A DNA stretch of 14,192 nucleotides from Bacillota bacterium (GTDB taxonomy: Bacteria; Bacillota; Clostridia; Acetivibrionales; DSM-1351), in the NCBI GenBank assembly GCA_023431385.1, contig JAEYWA010000095.1:1-14192 (forward strand), read 5' to 3'. The position numbers were made by a program, and so were the translations under genes. Under the pieces are notes generated by a model that ran no database searches, had not been told where the DNA came from, and saw only the letters and a program-made list of their open reading frames with translations. Below, in pieces: positions 6,677 through 13,940 of the stretch; position 1 is the stretch's first letter; each line of letters begins with the position of its first letter.

Positions 6677-8440
6677 TTATTGTTTATGTTCAATTTTAAA
6701 AACCTTGTCTTCATCAGGTGTAACATAAATTGTTTTAAAGCTTTCGTAAATAACCATACCGGGCTTCGCACCGCTAGGCTTTTTAACATTTTTAACAATT
6801 GTATAATCCACTGGTACATTATAGGACATTTTCGCGCTGCTATGGTATGCTGCCAGAATAGCAGCCTCAAGAAGCGTTGAATCCGGGACCTCACGACGTT
6901 CAGTTCTTATTATAACATGTGAACCTGGAATATTTTTAGTATGAAGCCAAATATCATTTGATGCAGCCTGTTTTAAAGTCAATAAATCATTCTGCTTGTT
7001 ATTCTTGCCAACAAAAATTTGAAAGCCGTCACAGGAGGTAAATTCGAGGGGGGAAGAGGGCTTATCCTGCTTCTTTTTTGCATTTCTGACCGACGCCTTT
7101 ATATAACCCTGATCGATTAATTCCTGCCTTACTTCGTCAATTTCCTGTCTGCTGCTGCAATTCTCCAGCATGGTTTGAACACTTTGAAGATATTCAAGTT
7201 CGGATATTGCGTCCTTCAGCTGCTCTGTTGCATTAATATGAGTACTTTTTGCCTTTGCATACTGCTTGTAATATTTCTGTGCATTCTCCTGAACTGATTT
7301 GTACTCATTCAATGGTATATCAATATATTCTTCGTTTTCACTGTAATAGTTTAAAACTCTCACACTTTTGCTACCAGCAGGGATGCAGTAAATATTTGCA
7401 GTTATTAACTCTCCGTAAAGCTGAAGCTTTTCCCGGTCAGACACCTCCCGGAGTTTATCGTTGAATAATGCAATTTTTTTTTCACAGCGGTCAATACCAT
7501 TTTTAATGACCTTAACAACATCGCCCATCTTCTGTGTAAGCCGCTCATTTGTATCTCTGAGAGAGTAAAACTCGTCCAAGGCCACAGATAAAAGCTGGTA
7601 TTTTTTATAAATTACCTGCTGCTTAGGAGAAAAACAGTAAAAATCCACCGGCTTTAAGAAGTTTTTATCCTGATAAATAATACTGGGTTCAAAGCTGTCG
7701 TTTTTAATTTGAAGAAGATAATTCTTTAGTGCAGAAATGATTTTTTCTCTGTCATAATCTGATAAGGCAGAAATTGTTGTTTTTGAAGCTACTCCGGCAG
7801 CCGAACAGATTTCACGACAGGTGTAAGGACTGAAGCCTTTAATTAGGTTTAATAATAAAGCTTCCAGATTTTTAGCCTCAGAGACATAAGGATGCTCAAA
7901 AATTTTATCAGAAATTACATTTTCCGGCAGCTCCTTGTTCTGTGCGGGAGGAAGGTTATAGGGCCTTGCGGGCATAACCTCTCTAACGCTGCTTATATCA
8001 CTGTCCACATGCTTTACAGAGTCTATGATTTTATCTTCACTATTAAGTAAAATAATATTACTGTGCTTTCCCATTATTTCAACAACGACTCTTTTTACAG
8101 ATAAGTCACCAAGCTCATTGACCGATTCAATATTGATAGAGATAACTCTCTCATAGTCATGAAAACTGATGTCCAGCAGTTTACCGCCTGCCAGATGCTT
8201 TCTCATGAGCATGCAGAAAACCGGAGGTGTCTGCGGATTTTCTTTTTGTGAAGCTGTTATGTGAAGGCGCGGATAATTGGCATTGGCACTTGCAACCAAT
8301 CTATAATTCTGACTCCTTGAACGAATCAATAGAACTATTTCATCGGCTTCTGGCTGGAACACCTTGTCAACTCTGCCTCCGGCCAACAAACAATTCAATT
8401 CGTTTACAATACATTTTGTTACAATTCCATCGAAGGGCAT
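6677..8440 (-). CDS. rqcH: RqcH/FbpA NFACT-family ribosome quality control factor
   Basis: This 587-residue protein is a full-length NFACT protein, the bacterial Rqc2/NEMF homologue RqcH (also named FbpA or fibronectin-binding protein). In Bacillus subtilis RqcH binds stalled 50S-peptidyl-tRNA complexes and recruits tRNA-Ala to add a C-terminal alanine tail that marks the nascent chain for degradation. Visible: the NFACT-N start MPFDGIVTKCIVNEL, GGRVDKVFQPE (21-31), MLMRKHLAGGKL (77-88), a helical coiled-coil middle (about 275-445), and the NFACT-R domain with DIWLHTKNIPGSHVIIRT (496-513). At 97-98, where I recall B. subtilis RqcH having the essential Asp-Arg pair, this protein has Glu97-Arg98. 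The start at 8440 has AGGAG 10 bases upstream and matches the family N-terminus; the longer frame to 8515 lacks both. The next gene is an aminotransferase 22 bases on. Confidence 0.95.
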   Translation of the reverse strand: MPFDGIVTKCIVNELNCLLAGGRVDKVFQPEADEIVLLIRSRSQNYRLVASANANYPRLHITASQKENPQTPPVFCMLMRKHLAGGKLLDISFHDYERVISINIESVNELGDLSVKRVVVEIMGKHSNIILLNSEDKIIDSVKHVDSDISSVREVMPARPYNLPPAQNKELPENVISDKIFEHPYVSEAKNLEALLLNLIKGFSPYTCREICSAAGVASKTTISALSDYDREKIISALKNYLLQIKNDSFEPSIIYQDKNFLKPVDFYCFSPKQQVIYKKYQLLSVALDEFYSLRDTNERLTQKMGDVVKVIKNGIDRCEKKIALFNDKLREVSDREKLQLYGELITANIYCIPAGSKSVRVLNYYSENEEYIDIPLNEYKSVQENAQKYYKQYAKAKSTHINATEQLKDAISELEYLQSVQTMLENCSSRQEIDEVRQELIDQGYIKASVRNAKKKQDKPSSPLEFTSCDGFQIFVGKNNKQNDLLTLKQAASNDIWLHTKNIPGSHVIIRTERREVPDSTLLEAAILAAYHSSAKMSYNVPVDYTIVKNVKKPSGAKPGMVIYESFKTIYVTPDEDKVFKIEHKQ

Positions 8441-8525
8441 TTTAGTATTACTCCTATTTATCGATATAAGTTTAAAAAACTTAAGCTTGTTTCCATCAAA
8501 AATTAATAGTATCACTTAATAATAT

Positions 8526-8562
8526 TTAAAAAATAAGCTGCAAATTTAATTGCAACTTATTT
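8526..8562 (-). terminator. Rho-independent terminator of the metY-like gene
   Basis: Thirteen-pair stem: 8531-8543 with 8550-8562 around loop ATTTAA. On the minus strand it pairs fully with one G-U pair and runs into TTTTTT; on the plus strand the same position is a C-A mismatch. It lies 68 bases past the stop at 8631 and just upstream of rqcH, insulating the two units. Confidence 0.85.
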
Positions 8563-8630
8563 CACGACTATATCACTACATCTTTATTTATAAATTATAA
8601 CATCATAAATTAAATCAGCCTAGGCTTTTT

Positions 8631-9899
8631 TTAATCCTCAAGGGCCTGACGGATATCTTCAATAATATCGTCAACATTTTCGATACCTACTGAGAATCTT
8701 ATCAATGCAGGATCAATTCCGGCCTGAACCAGCTGTTCGTCAGACAATTGTCTGTGTGTTGAGCTGGCAGGGTGGAGTACTGCTGTTCTGCAATCGGCAA
8801 CATGAACCACTATTGCCGCCAGTTTCAGTTTATCCATAAATTTGACTGCACCCTCTCTACCACCCTTGATTCTGAAGGACACAACTCCACTGCAGCCGTT
8901 GGGAAGATACTTTTGAGCTAGATCACGGTAAGGATCCCCCTTAAGGTATGGATAGCTTACTGATAATATTTTATTATTTGTTGAAAGAAATTCTGCAACC
9001 TTTTCAGCATTTCTACAGTGGCGCTCCATTCTTAAATGGAGTGTTTCCAACCCCAGATTTAATAAAAATGCGTTATTAGCAGACATATAGCAGCCGAAGT
9101 CTCTTATAAGCTGTACTCGGGCCTTGGTAATATAAGCGGCTTTTCCACAGTCCCTTGTGTAGACCATACCGTGATAGGATTCATCCGGTTGATTCAAGCC
9201 AGGGAAGTTGCCGTTTTTCCAGTCAAAATTGCCGGAATCTACAATAACTCCTCCGATACATATGGCATGTCCATCCATATATTTGGTTGTGGAGTGAATT
9301 ACTATATCCGCACCGTATTCAATTGGCCTTAAAAGCATTGGAGTTGCAAAAGTGTTATCTATTATCAAAGGTACGTTGTTCTTATGAGCTATCCTAGCAA
9401 ACTTTTCGATGTCTAGAATGCTTATTTTAGGATTTGCTATTGATTCCCCGAATAAAGCTTTTGTGTTGGGACGAAAGGCCTTTTGAATTTCTTCGTCAGA
9501 ACTATCCTGATCAATAAATGTTATGTCAATTCCCATTTCCCTCAATCTTTTATCAAAAAGGTTAAAGGTACCTCCATATATTGTACTTGAACACACAATA
9601 TGCTCACCGGATTTACAGATATTTAAAACAGAAAGCAGCGAAGCAGCCTGACCGGAAGAGGTGCACACCGCACCAATGCCACCTTCAAGAGCAGAAATTT
9701 TCTTTTCAACGCAATCTACCGTAGGGTTGCTTATTCTTGAATACATATGTCCATCTACTGATAAATCAAATAACTTAGCTACATGTTCAGTTGAAGCATA
9801 CTTATATGTAGTACTTTGATAAATGGGCAAAACTCGGGGTTCTCCATTTCCGGGCTTATAACCTTCCTGGAGACACTTGGTTTCTATTTTCCATGACAT
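8631..9899 (-). CDS. metY: O-acetylhomoserine sulfhydrylase (homocysteine synthase)
   Basis: This 422-residue Cys/Met-metabolism PLP enzyme probably makes homocysteine from O-acetyl-L-homoserine and sulfide in the cytoplasm, the direct-sulfhydrylation route to methionine. Landmarks: the N-terminal TKCLQEGYKPGNGEPRVLPI, typical of the MetY branch; MYSRISNPT (52-60) with phosphate-contacting Tyr53 and Arg55; TSSGQAA (80-86); IIDNTFATP (179-187) with Asp181; and HSTTKYMDGHA (202-212) with the PLP lysine Lys206; the C-terminus has RFSVGIENVDDIIEDI. Length fits MetY (about 420-430) better than MetB/MetC-type enzymes (about 380-400), but methionine gamma-lyase-like activity cannot be excluded. GAGGAG stands about 8 bases before the start. 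It has its own promoter and terminator. No SAM riboswitch or T-box is visible in the about 80-base leader, so control may act through the palindromes at 9945-9965 and 10017-10030. Confidence 0.93.
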   Translation of the reverse strand: MSWKIETKCLQEGYKPGNGEPRVLPIYQSTTYKYASTEHVAKLFDLSVDGHMYSRISNPTVDCVEKKISALEGGIGAVCTSSGQAASLLSVLNICKSGEHIVCSSTIYGGTFNLFDKRLREMGIDITFIDQDSSDEEIQKAFRPNTKALFGESIANPKISILDIEKFARIAHKNNVPLIIDNTFATPMLLRPIEYGADIVIHSTTKYMDGHAICIGGVIVDSGNFDWKNGNFPGLNQPDESYHGMVYTRDCGKAAYITKARVQLIRDFGCYMSANNAFLLNLGLETLHLRMERHCRNAEKVAEFLSTNNKILSVSYPYLKGDPYRDLAQKYLPNGCSGVVSFRIKGGREGAVKFMDKLKLAAIVVHVADCRTAVLHPASSTHRQLSDEQLVQAGIDPALIRFSVGIENVDDIIEDIRQALED

Positions 9900-9944
9900 T
9901 ATTAATCACTCCTCTAAAGTTTTACAAAATAATAACAGATATAG

Positions 9945-9965
9945 CACTAGAGTATAACTCTAGTG
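9945..9965 (-). promoter_or_regulatory. Perfect hairpin/palindrome in the metY leader
   Basis: CACTAGAG (9945-9952) and CTCTAGTG (9958-9965) are exact complements around TATAA. It lies between the predicted transcription start (near 9979) and the ribosome binding site of the metY-like gene. No T-run follows, so it is not an ordinary terminator; it may be an operator or an RNA structure affecting translation or stability. Confidence 0.55.
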
Positions 9966-9985
9966 GACGTCTATTGCCTTGTTAT

Positions 9986-10014
9986 ATTTTATATTATAAC
10001 GCAAGAATTAACAA
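9986..10014 (-). promoter_or_regulatory. Sigma-A-type promoter of the metY-like gene
   Basis: On the minus strand TTGTTA (10009-10014) and TAAAAT (9986-9991) are separated by 17 bases. They match the vegetative consensus at 4/6 and 5/6. Transcription would start near 9979, giving an about 80-base leader. The region is AT-rich, so chance similarity is possible, but spacing and position are right. Confidence 0.6.
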
Positions 10015-10016
10015 TA

Positions 10017-10030
10017 TTTGTTTAAACAAA
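10017..10030. promoter_or_regulatory. 14-base perfect palindrome beside the metY promoter
   Basis: TTTGTTTAAACAAA is its own reverse complement. It begins 3 bases upstream of the predicted -35 box of the metY-like gene, where an activator or repressor dimer could act. No regulator family was matched to it with confidence. Confidence 0.45.
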
Positions 10031-10053
10031 CCAGGCTGTTGGATACTAAATAA

Positions 10054-10085
10054 AAAATAGACAGAAATAAAAATCTGTCTATTTT
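10054..10085 (-). terminator. Rho-independent terminator of hppA
   Basis: Perfect 11-pair stem AAAATAGACAG (10054-10064) with its complement at 10075-10085 and a 10-base A-rich loop. On the minus strand it is followed by a T-rich tract. It lies about 60 bases past the hppA stop codon at 10144 and upstream of the metY promoter. Confidence 0.85.
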
Positions 10086-10097
10086 ATAGTTAAATTG

Positions 10098-10139
10098 TTA
10101 TCTATTACAAATTATCTATTACATATTATCTAATTCAAA
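10098..10139. repeat. Three tandem copies of a 14-base unit after hppA
   Basis: Units start at 10098, 10112 and 10126: TTATCTATTACAAA, TTATCTATTACATA and TTATCTAATTCAAA. The first two differ at one base and the third at a few. The array ends four bases before the hppA stop codon on the plus-strand coordinate, in the 3' untranslated region between hppA and its terminator. Confidence 0.8.
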
Positions 10140-10143
10140 TCTA

Positions 10144-12417
10144 CTATGCAGCAATATCTTTGCTGTCAGCAGCTTTGGATTTCTTAAAGCCACCGTTCTT
10201 AGAATAAATTATTGCGCCAACGATTAGAATTGCACTTAGGACAAGTGCTACCAGCATACCAGGGTCTGTACTCTTATACTGAATTAGGATTGGTGCTGCC
10301 AGAAGAGAAACAAGGTTGATGACCTTTATCATAGGATTGAGGGCAGGGCCTGCAGTATCCTTGAGAGGATCTCCTACAGTGTCTCCTACTACTGCAGCCT
10401 TATGACATTCTGAGCCTTTTCCGCCATGAGCACCATCTTCAATAGTTTTCTTAGCATTGTCCCAGGCTCCACCCGAGTTGGCCATGAAAACTGCCAGCAG
10501 CTGACCTGAAATTATGACCCCCGCGAGGAAACCACCTAAAGCTTCAACGCCAAGCAGAATTCCTACAAATAAGGGGGAAACCACAGAAATTATAGCAAGA
10601 CCAAGTAATTCTCTTTGGGCGGCAACAGTACATATATCAACTGCTTTCTGATAATCAGGCTTTACTTTACCCTGAAGCAGGCCCGGAATTTTGAACTGAC
10701 GCCTTACTTCGTTGACAATAAGTGAAGCAGCTCTCGTTACTGAATTGATAATGAGAGAGGAGAACAGCCAAGGGATACAGGCTCCAATAAGCATGCCTAT
10801 GAATACTGTCGGACTGGAGACTCTGATACCAGTATCAAAAAGGGTCTCTTTAGCACCCATACCGATTTGTATCTTTGATACATCGGTCAGGAAAGAACCA
10901 AACAATGAAACTGCTGCAATAACAGCTGAACCTATAGCGACACCCTTTGTGATGGCTTTTGTTGTATTCCCTGTTGCATCAAGGCTGTCCATAACTGTTC
11001 TTGCATCCTTATCAAGGCCTGCAAGCTCTCCTATACCATTGGCGTTGTCTGCAATAGGACCGAAGGAGTCCATGGCAACATTATTCCCTGTCAATGTGAG
11101 CATACCGATACCTGTCATGGCAACACCATATAGAACAAAGTGTACATCCTGTCCCCAGAAGATTAGAATGGAGCTTAGTATGGTTACAGCTATAACTACT
11201 GTCTGCCAAACAGCGCTTTCAAAGCCTTCTGCAAGACCACGTAGAATAAGAGTGGCAGAACCGGTTTTTGATGCTCCGGCAATATCCTTGACAGGTCTGT
11301 GTGTAGTGTCAGTAAAATGCTTTGTCACTTCGTCAAGTGCTACAGCAAGCAAAATACCAACACCAACTGAGAGAAATGCTCTCCATTCATTCATATAGAA
11401 TAATGCCAGCAGAGCAAAGGAGGCCAGGCTTATTACTGCTGAAGTATAGAACCCCTTATTTATTGAATTAAGCGCATCACCTTTTTTGGAGCCTCTTACA
11501 AGATAAGTTCCTATAATTGATGAAAGGACTCCAATACCTCTTACAAGCAGCGGGAATATTATCCACTTAAGCTCCCCTGTAATACCATATAAAGATAGTC
11601 CTAAAATTAATCCTGAAACAATGGTAACTTCATAAGATTCAAAAATATCAGCCGCCATTCCAGCGCAGTCGCCTACGTTATCACCTACAAGGTCTGCTAT
11701 AACAGCAGCATTTCTAGGGTCATCCTCAGGGATCCCAGCTTCTACTTTACCAACGAGGTCGGCGCCAACATCAGCTGCTTTTGTATAAATTCCTCCGCCT
11801 ACTCTCATAAATAAAGCAAGCAGTGTACCACCGAACCCAAAGCCTAATAAAGCATCAGGAGCAGCTATTCCCAAGATTATAAAAATTAGAGTTCCGCCAA
11901 GTAATCCTAAGCCGTCAGTTAACATTCCTGTAATGGTACCCGTTCTGTATGCGATTTTCAAAGCCTCGCCAAAACTCCTTCTGGATGCAGAAGCAACACG
12001 GACATTTCCTTCGACGGCCATTCTCATACCAAATTGTCCTACAATAAGTGAGAAGGTTGCACCCATAACAAAAGCAATGGCCCTGGCAAAACCAATTACA
12101 ATTTTAACTTGATCGGAACTTAATTTTGAGAACCTTTGTGTTGCCTCATCACTTGGAGGAACAATATAAACCGAGAAGAAAAGAAGAACTGTCAGAACTG
12201 CAATAAGGGGTAGAATAGATCTGAGCTGCCGGCGTAAATAAGCATCAGCGCCGCCTTTAATGGCTCCCCATACTTCCTGCATTTTTTCTGTACCTTTGTC
12301 ATACTTCATAACCTGATGGCGAAGAATGAATGCATAGCCCAATCCCAGAAAGGCAATTAATAATACACACCATATGCCTATAATTTCAAAACTTGTTGCA
12401 TTACTTAAACCAGACAT
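10144..12417 (-). CDS. hppA: Membrane-bound proton-translocating pyrophosphatase, K+-independent type
   Basis: This 757-residue integral membrane protein (about 16 transmembrane helices expected for the family) couples hydrolysis of cytoplasmic pyrophosphate to ion pumping out of the cell. Landmarks: DVGADLVGKVE (216-226), the pyrophosphate-binding D-K-E motif; IADLVGDNVGDCAGMAADIFES (240-261); DSFGPIADNANGIGEL (450-465); and the C-terminal GDTVGDPLKDTAGPALNPMIK. In GNTTKAITKG (483-492) the two positions that separate subclasses are Lys487 and Thr490, the pair of K+-independent, proton-pumping enzymes; K+-dependent and Na+-pumping forms have Ala in the first position. The start at 12417 (MSGLSN) has AAAGGA 9 bases upstream; an ATG at 12435 precedes that site and is rejected. 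TATAAT on the minus strand at 12500-12505 is a possible -10 box, without a good -35. Confidence 0.97.
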   Translation of the reverse strand: MSGLSNATSFEIIGIWCVLLIAFLGLGYAFILRHQVMKYDKGTEKMQEVWGAIKGGADAYLRRQLRSILPLIAVLTVLLFFSVYIVPPSDEATQRFSKLSSDQVKIVIGFARAIAFVMGATFSLIVGQFGMRMAVEGNVRVASASRRSFGEALKIAYRTGTITGMLTDGLGLLGGTLIFIILGIAAPDALLGFGFGGTLLALFMRVGGGIYTKAADVGADLVGKVEAGIPEDDPRNAAVIADLVGDNVGDCAGMAADIFESYEVTIVSGLILGLSLYGITGELKWIIFPLLVRGIGVLSSIIGTYLVRGSKKGDALNSINKGFYTSAVISLASFALLALFYMNEWRAFLSVGVGILLAVALDEVTKHFTDTTHRPVKDIAGASKTGSATLILRGLAEGFESAVWQTVVIAVTILSSILIFWGQDVHFVLYGVAMTGIGMLTLTGNNVAMDSFGPIADNANGIGELAGLDKDARTVMDSLDATGNTTKAITKGVAIGSAVIAAVSLFGSFLTDVSKIQIGMGAKETLFDTGIRVSSPTVFIGMLIGACIPWLFSSLIINSVTRAASLIVNEVRRQFKIPGLLQGKVKPDYQKAVDICTVAAQRELLGLAIISVVSPLFVGILLGVEALGGFLAGVIISGQLLAVFMANSGGAWDNAKKTIEDGAHGGKGSECHKAAVVGDTVGDPLKDTAGPALNPMIKVINLVSLLAAPILIQYKSTDPGMLVALVLSAILIVGAIIYSKNGGFKKSKAADSKDIAA

Positions 12418-12805
12418 AAAAACACATCCTTTCATAATATTTTACTTAAAAATTATTAATCGGAGCGAATGACATGGAGTAATTCAAAAATTTTCCCAAA
12501 TTATACATTCGATAAAATTTCAAATTATCCTTTTTATTTATTGAAAAATTTTCCTTGCTTTTCAGAGCTGACTTAAAGTTTTAAATACGTTTGGTTTCGT
12601 CATTATCCATGGATATCATTAACATAGAAGATTAGAATAATTATAATTATTTTTCAAATAATCATATTAAGTTATTAAAAATACCCAATATCAAATACAA
12701 TTTATTTTGTAGATTTATGGATTTTTAGTATTTACTTATAACGACATAAATGGTAAAATTATGTAAAAGTTATTAATTTACAAAAGAAAAGAATGGTGAT
12801 AAATA
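12418..12805. other. Divergent intergenic region between hppA and the Spo0E-like gene
   Basis: AT-rich DNA carrying the upstream regions of two divergent genes. It holds a possible hppA -10 box (12500-12505, minus strand), a 12-base palindrome TATCCATGGATA (12604-12615), and, near the Spo0E-like gene, a weak plus-strand pair TTTACT (12731-12736) and TAAAAT (12754-12759) with 17-base spacing. No ORF or known structured RNA is recognised. Confidence 0.5.
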
Positions 12806-12961
12806 ATGGAAAATAACAAGTTTCTACTAAATAAAGAAGTAGAATGTCTAAAGGAAGAGCTTTATGATTTGTTGGAAAAACAACCTTGGGCTCACCACGA
12901 TATACTTAAGTTAAGTAAGCGATTGGATAGGCTTATTCTAAAATATTACAATTGCGATTAA
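12806..12961 (+). CDS. Spo0E-like aspartyl-phosphate phosphatase family protein
   Basis: This 51-residue protein starts MENNKFLLNKEVECLKEEL and ends HHDILKLSKRLDRLILKYYN. It has the two-helix hairpin layout of the Spo0E family: a charged first helix, a short turn with PW, and the family signature S-x-x-L-D-x-L-I-x-x-Y as SKRLDRLILKYY (37-48). Founding members in Bacillus dephosphorylate Spo0A~P and delay sporulation; clostridial members are numerous and mostly untested. The usual SQELD is SKRLD here, keeping the key Ser and Asp. Length is typical (50-90). The ribosome binding site is GGTGAT, 5 bases before the ATG. Its TAA overlaps the stop of the minus-strand 78-residue gene by 3 of 4 bases. 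Control through Spo0A was not supported: only a poor 0A-box-like sequence lies upstream. Confidence 0.88.
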   Translation: MENNKFLLNKEVECLKEELYDLLEKQPWAHHDILKLSKRLDRLILKYYNCD

Positions 12962-13194
12962 CTTTCTGCAACGATTTTTTCATACTCTATTAATAAATTT
13001 TCTGCTGTATTTCTCTTTTCAGTATTTGCATCAATATTGATGTATTTGAGGATATAACTGACTTTATTTGTTGTATGTGTTTTAAAATCAGTTATATTTA
13101 TCATTTTATTGTTATACTGTTTTATTAATATGGATACCATAATAACACAGCATTCAAAAAGCTGTTTGTCAAATATCTCATGATCTTCACACAT
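12958..13194 (-). CDS. Small protein of unknown function, 78 residues
   Basis: I do not recognise this protein. It is mainly helical by composition, with no signal peptide and no strong membrane segment (the CCVIMVSILI stretch, 15-24, is short). Three acidic residues near the start (MCEDHEIFD) and two adjacent cysteines (15-16) stand out. It is supported as a real gene by GGAGAA before the ATG at 13194 and by a very good promoter upstream (13247-13275). Its stop codon overlaps the stop of the plus-strand Spo0E-like gene, so the two transcripts are antisense at their 3' ends. A link with Spo0E or sporulation is only an inference from position. Confidence 0.65.
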   Translation of the reverse strand: MCEDHEIFDKQLFECCVIMVSILIKQYNNKMINITDFKTHTTNKVSYILKYINIDANTEKRNTAENLLIEYEKIVAES

Positions 13195-13246
13195 ATTTTT
13201 TTCTCCATTAATTTCAATTTTAACTAACAGGAAGCCGACAAGAATA

Positions 13247-13275
13247 AATATAATAAATATCTATAAAAATGTCAA
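13247..13275 (-). promoter_or_regulatory. Sigma-A promoter of the 78-residue gene
   Basis: On the minus strand TTGACA (13270-13275) and TATATT (13247-13252) are spaced by exactly 17 bases, matching the vegetative consensus at 6/6 and 5/6. Transcription would start near 13240, leaving a leader of about 46 bases with the ribosome binding site at its end. Confidence 0.75.
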
Positions 13276-13302
13276 ATATTTCCTAATAATAAAATTAAAA
13301 AA

Positions 13303-13331
13303 TTTAAATATTTTAAAATATTTGTTATAAT
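13303..13331 (+). promoter_or_regulatory. Probable promoter of the 171-residue GNAT gene
   Basis: TTTAAA (13303-13308) and TATAAT (13326-13331) are 17 bases apart. The -10 box is perfect and the -35 box is weak (4/6). Transcription would start near 13338, about 32 bases before the ATG at 13370. The region is very AT-rich. Confidence 0.5.
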
Positions 13332-13369
13332 CCTATAAAGTGTTATATTCTGATAAGGTGGGAGGTAAT

Positions 13370-13885
13370 ATGCTGAATATTTGTATTAAGGATGAGTTTT
13401 TATATATAAAAAGTATAGATAAAACAAGTATCAGTAAGATATATTCCATATATAGAAACTCCAGCGATTTTAAGTATGCCACCGGTATCTTTCAACCAAT
13501 TGAATATACCCAGTTCTCGAATAACATATCCCAGTTTATTCAAAGAGAAAACGTCTTTTTCCTTGATATTCGTTTGTATACCGGCGAAACAATCGGCATA
13601 ATAAAAGGTATAGTAATTGAAAAGGATAATATTGCTTGGATCAACTCATTAATAATAGATACCCCCTATCAGTCCAAGGGCTTTGGTAAAAAGGCAATAA
13701 GATTGCTTGAGGATTATTTGAGGCAAATATGTTTTTCAAAAAGAATATATCTTTCTGTTTTCAGAAATAATGTATCAGGTATAAATTTTTGGATGAAATG
13801 CGGATTTAACGAATGCAATGATTTACCCGGAAAGGAAAAAGTCAGACTAAATGAAACCGTTCAGATTATGTGTAAATTACTATAG
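13370..13885 (+). CDS. GNAT-family N-acetyltransferase
   Basis: This 171-residue single-domain GNAT protein probably transfers an acetyl group from acetyl-CoA to an unknown amine. The cofactor loop is YQSKGFGKKAIRLLEDYL (100-117), a good Q-x-x-G-x-G motif A preceded by the strand AWINSLIID (89-97). The end of the fold is RNNVSGINFWMKCGFNE, the usual N...A/G..FY...GF pattern. The start at 13370 is preferred because GGGAGG lies just upstream; the frame is open to a GTG at 13340, but that codon sits almost at the predicted transcription start. No terminator is visible after the stop, so some read-through into the riboswitch region is possible. It shares no obvious relationship with the tandem GNAT at 3048-4049 beyond the fold. 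Confidence 0.88.
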   Translation: MLNICIKDEFLYIKSIDKTSISKIYSIYRNSSDFKYATGIFQPIEYTQFSNNISQFIQRENVFFLDIRLYTGETIGIIKGIVIEKDNIAWINSLIIDTPYQSKGFGKKAIRLLEDYLRQICFSKRIYLSVFRNNVSGINFWMKCGFNECNDLPGKEKVRLNETVQIMCKLL

Positions 13886-13940
13886 TTATAAGTATATTAC
13901 AAAAATATTACTAAAAAATTGATGTTTTGTTTCAAAAAGT

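Noticed and set aside
6655..6894. 80-codon N-terminal extension of the aminotransferase
   Set aside because: It lies within rqcH, has no family similarity, and GGGGGAA before 6654 gives a better start.
8617..8630. AGCCTAGGCT followed by T-run as a plus-strand terminator
   Set aside because: The palindrome has no loop, and no plus-strand gene ends before it.
9900..9985. SAM riboswitch or T-box before the metY-like gene
   Set aside because: The leader is only about 80 bases and lacks the conserved cores of either class and any terminator.
10712..11398. 228-codon open frame antisense to hppA
   Set aside because: Its composition follows the reverse complement of a conserved pump gene, it has no ribosome binding site and no recognisable domain.
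13340..13369. Upstream GTG start for the plus-strand GNAT
   Set aside because: It falls almost at the predicted transcription start, while ATG 13370 has GGGAGG just upstream.
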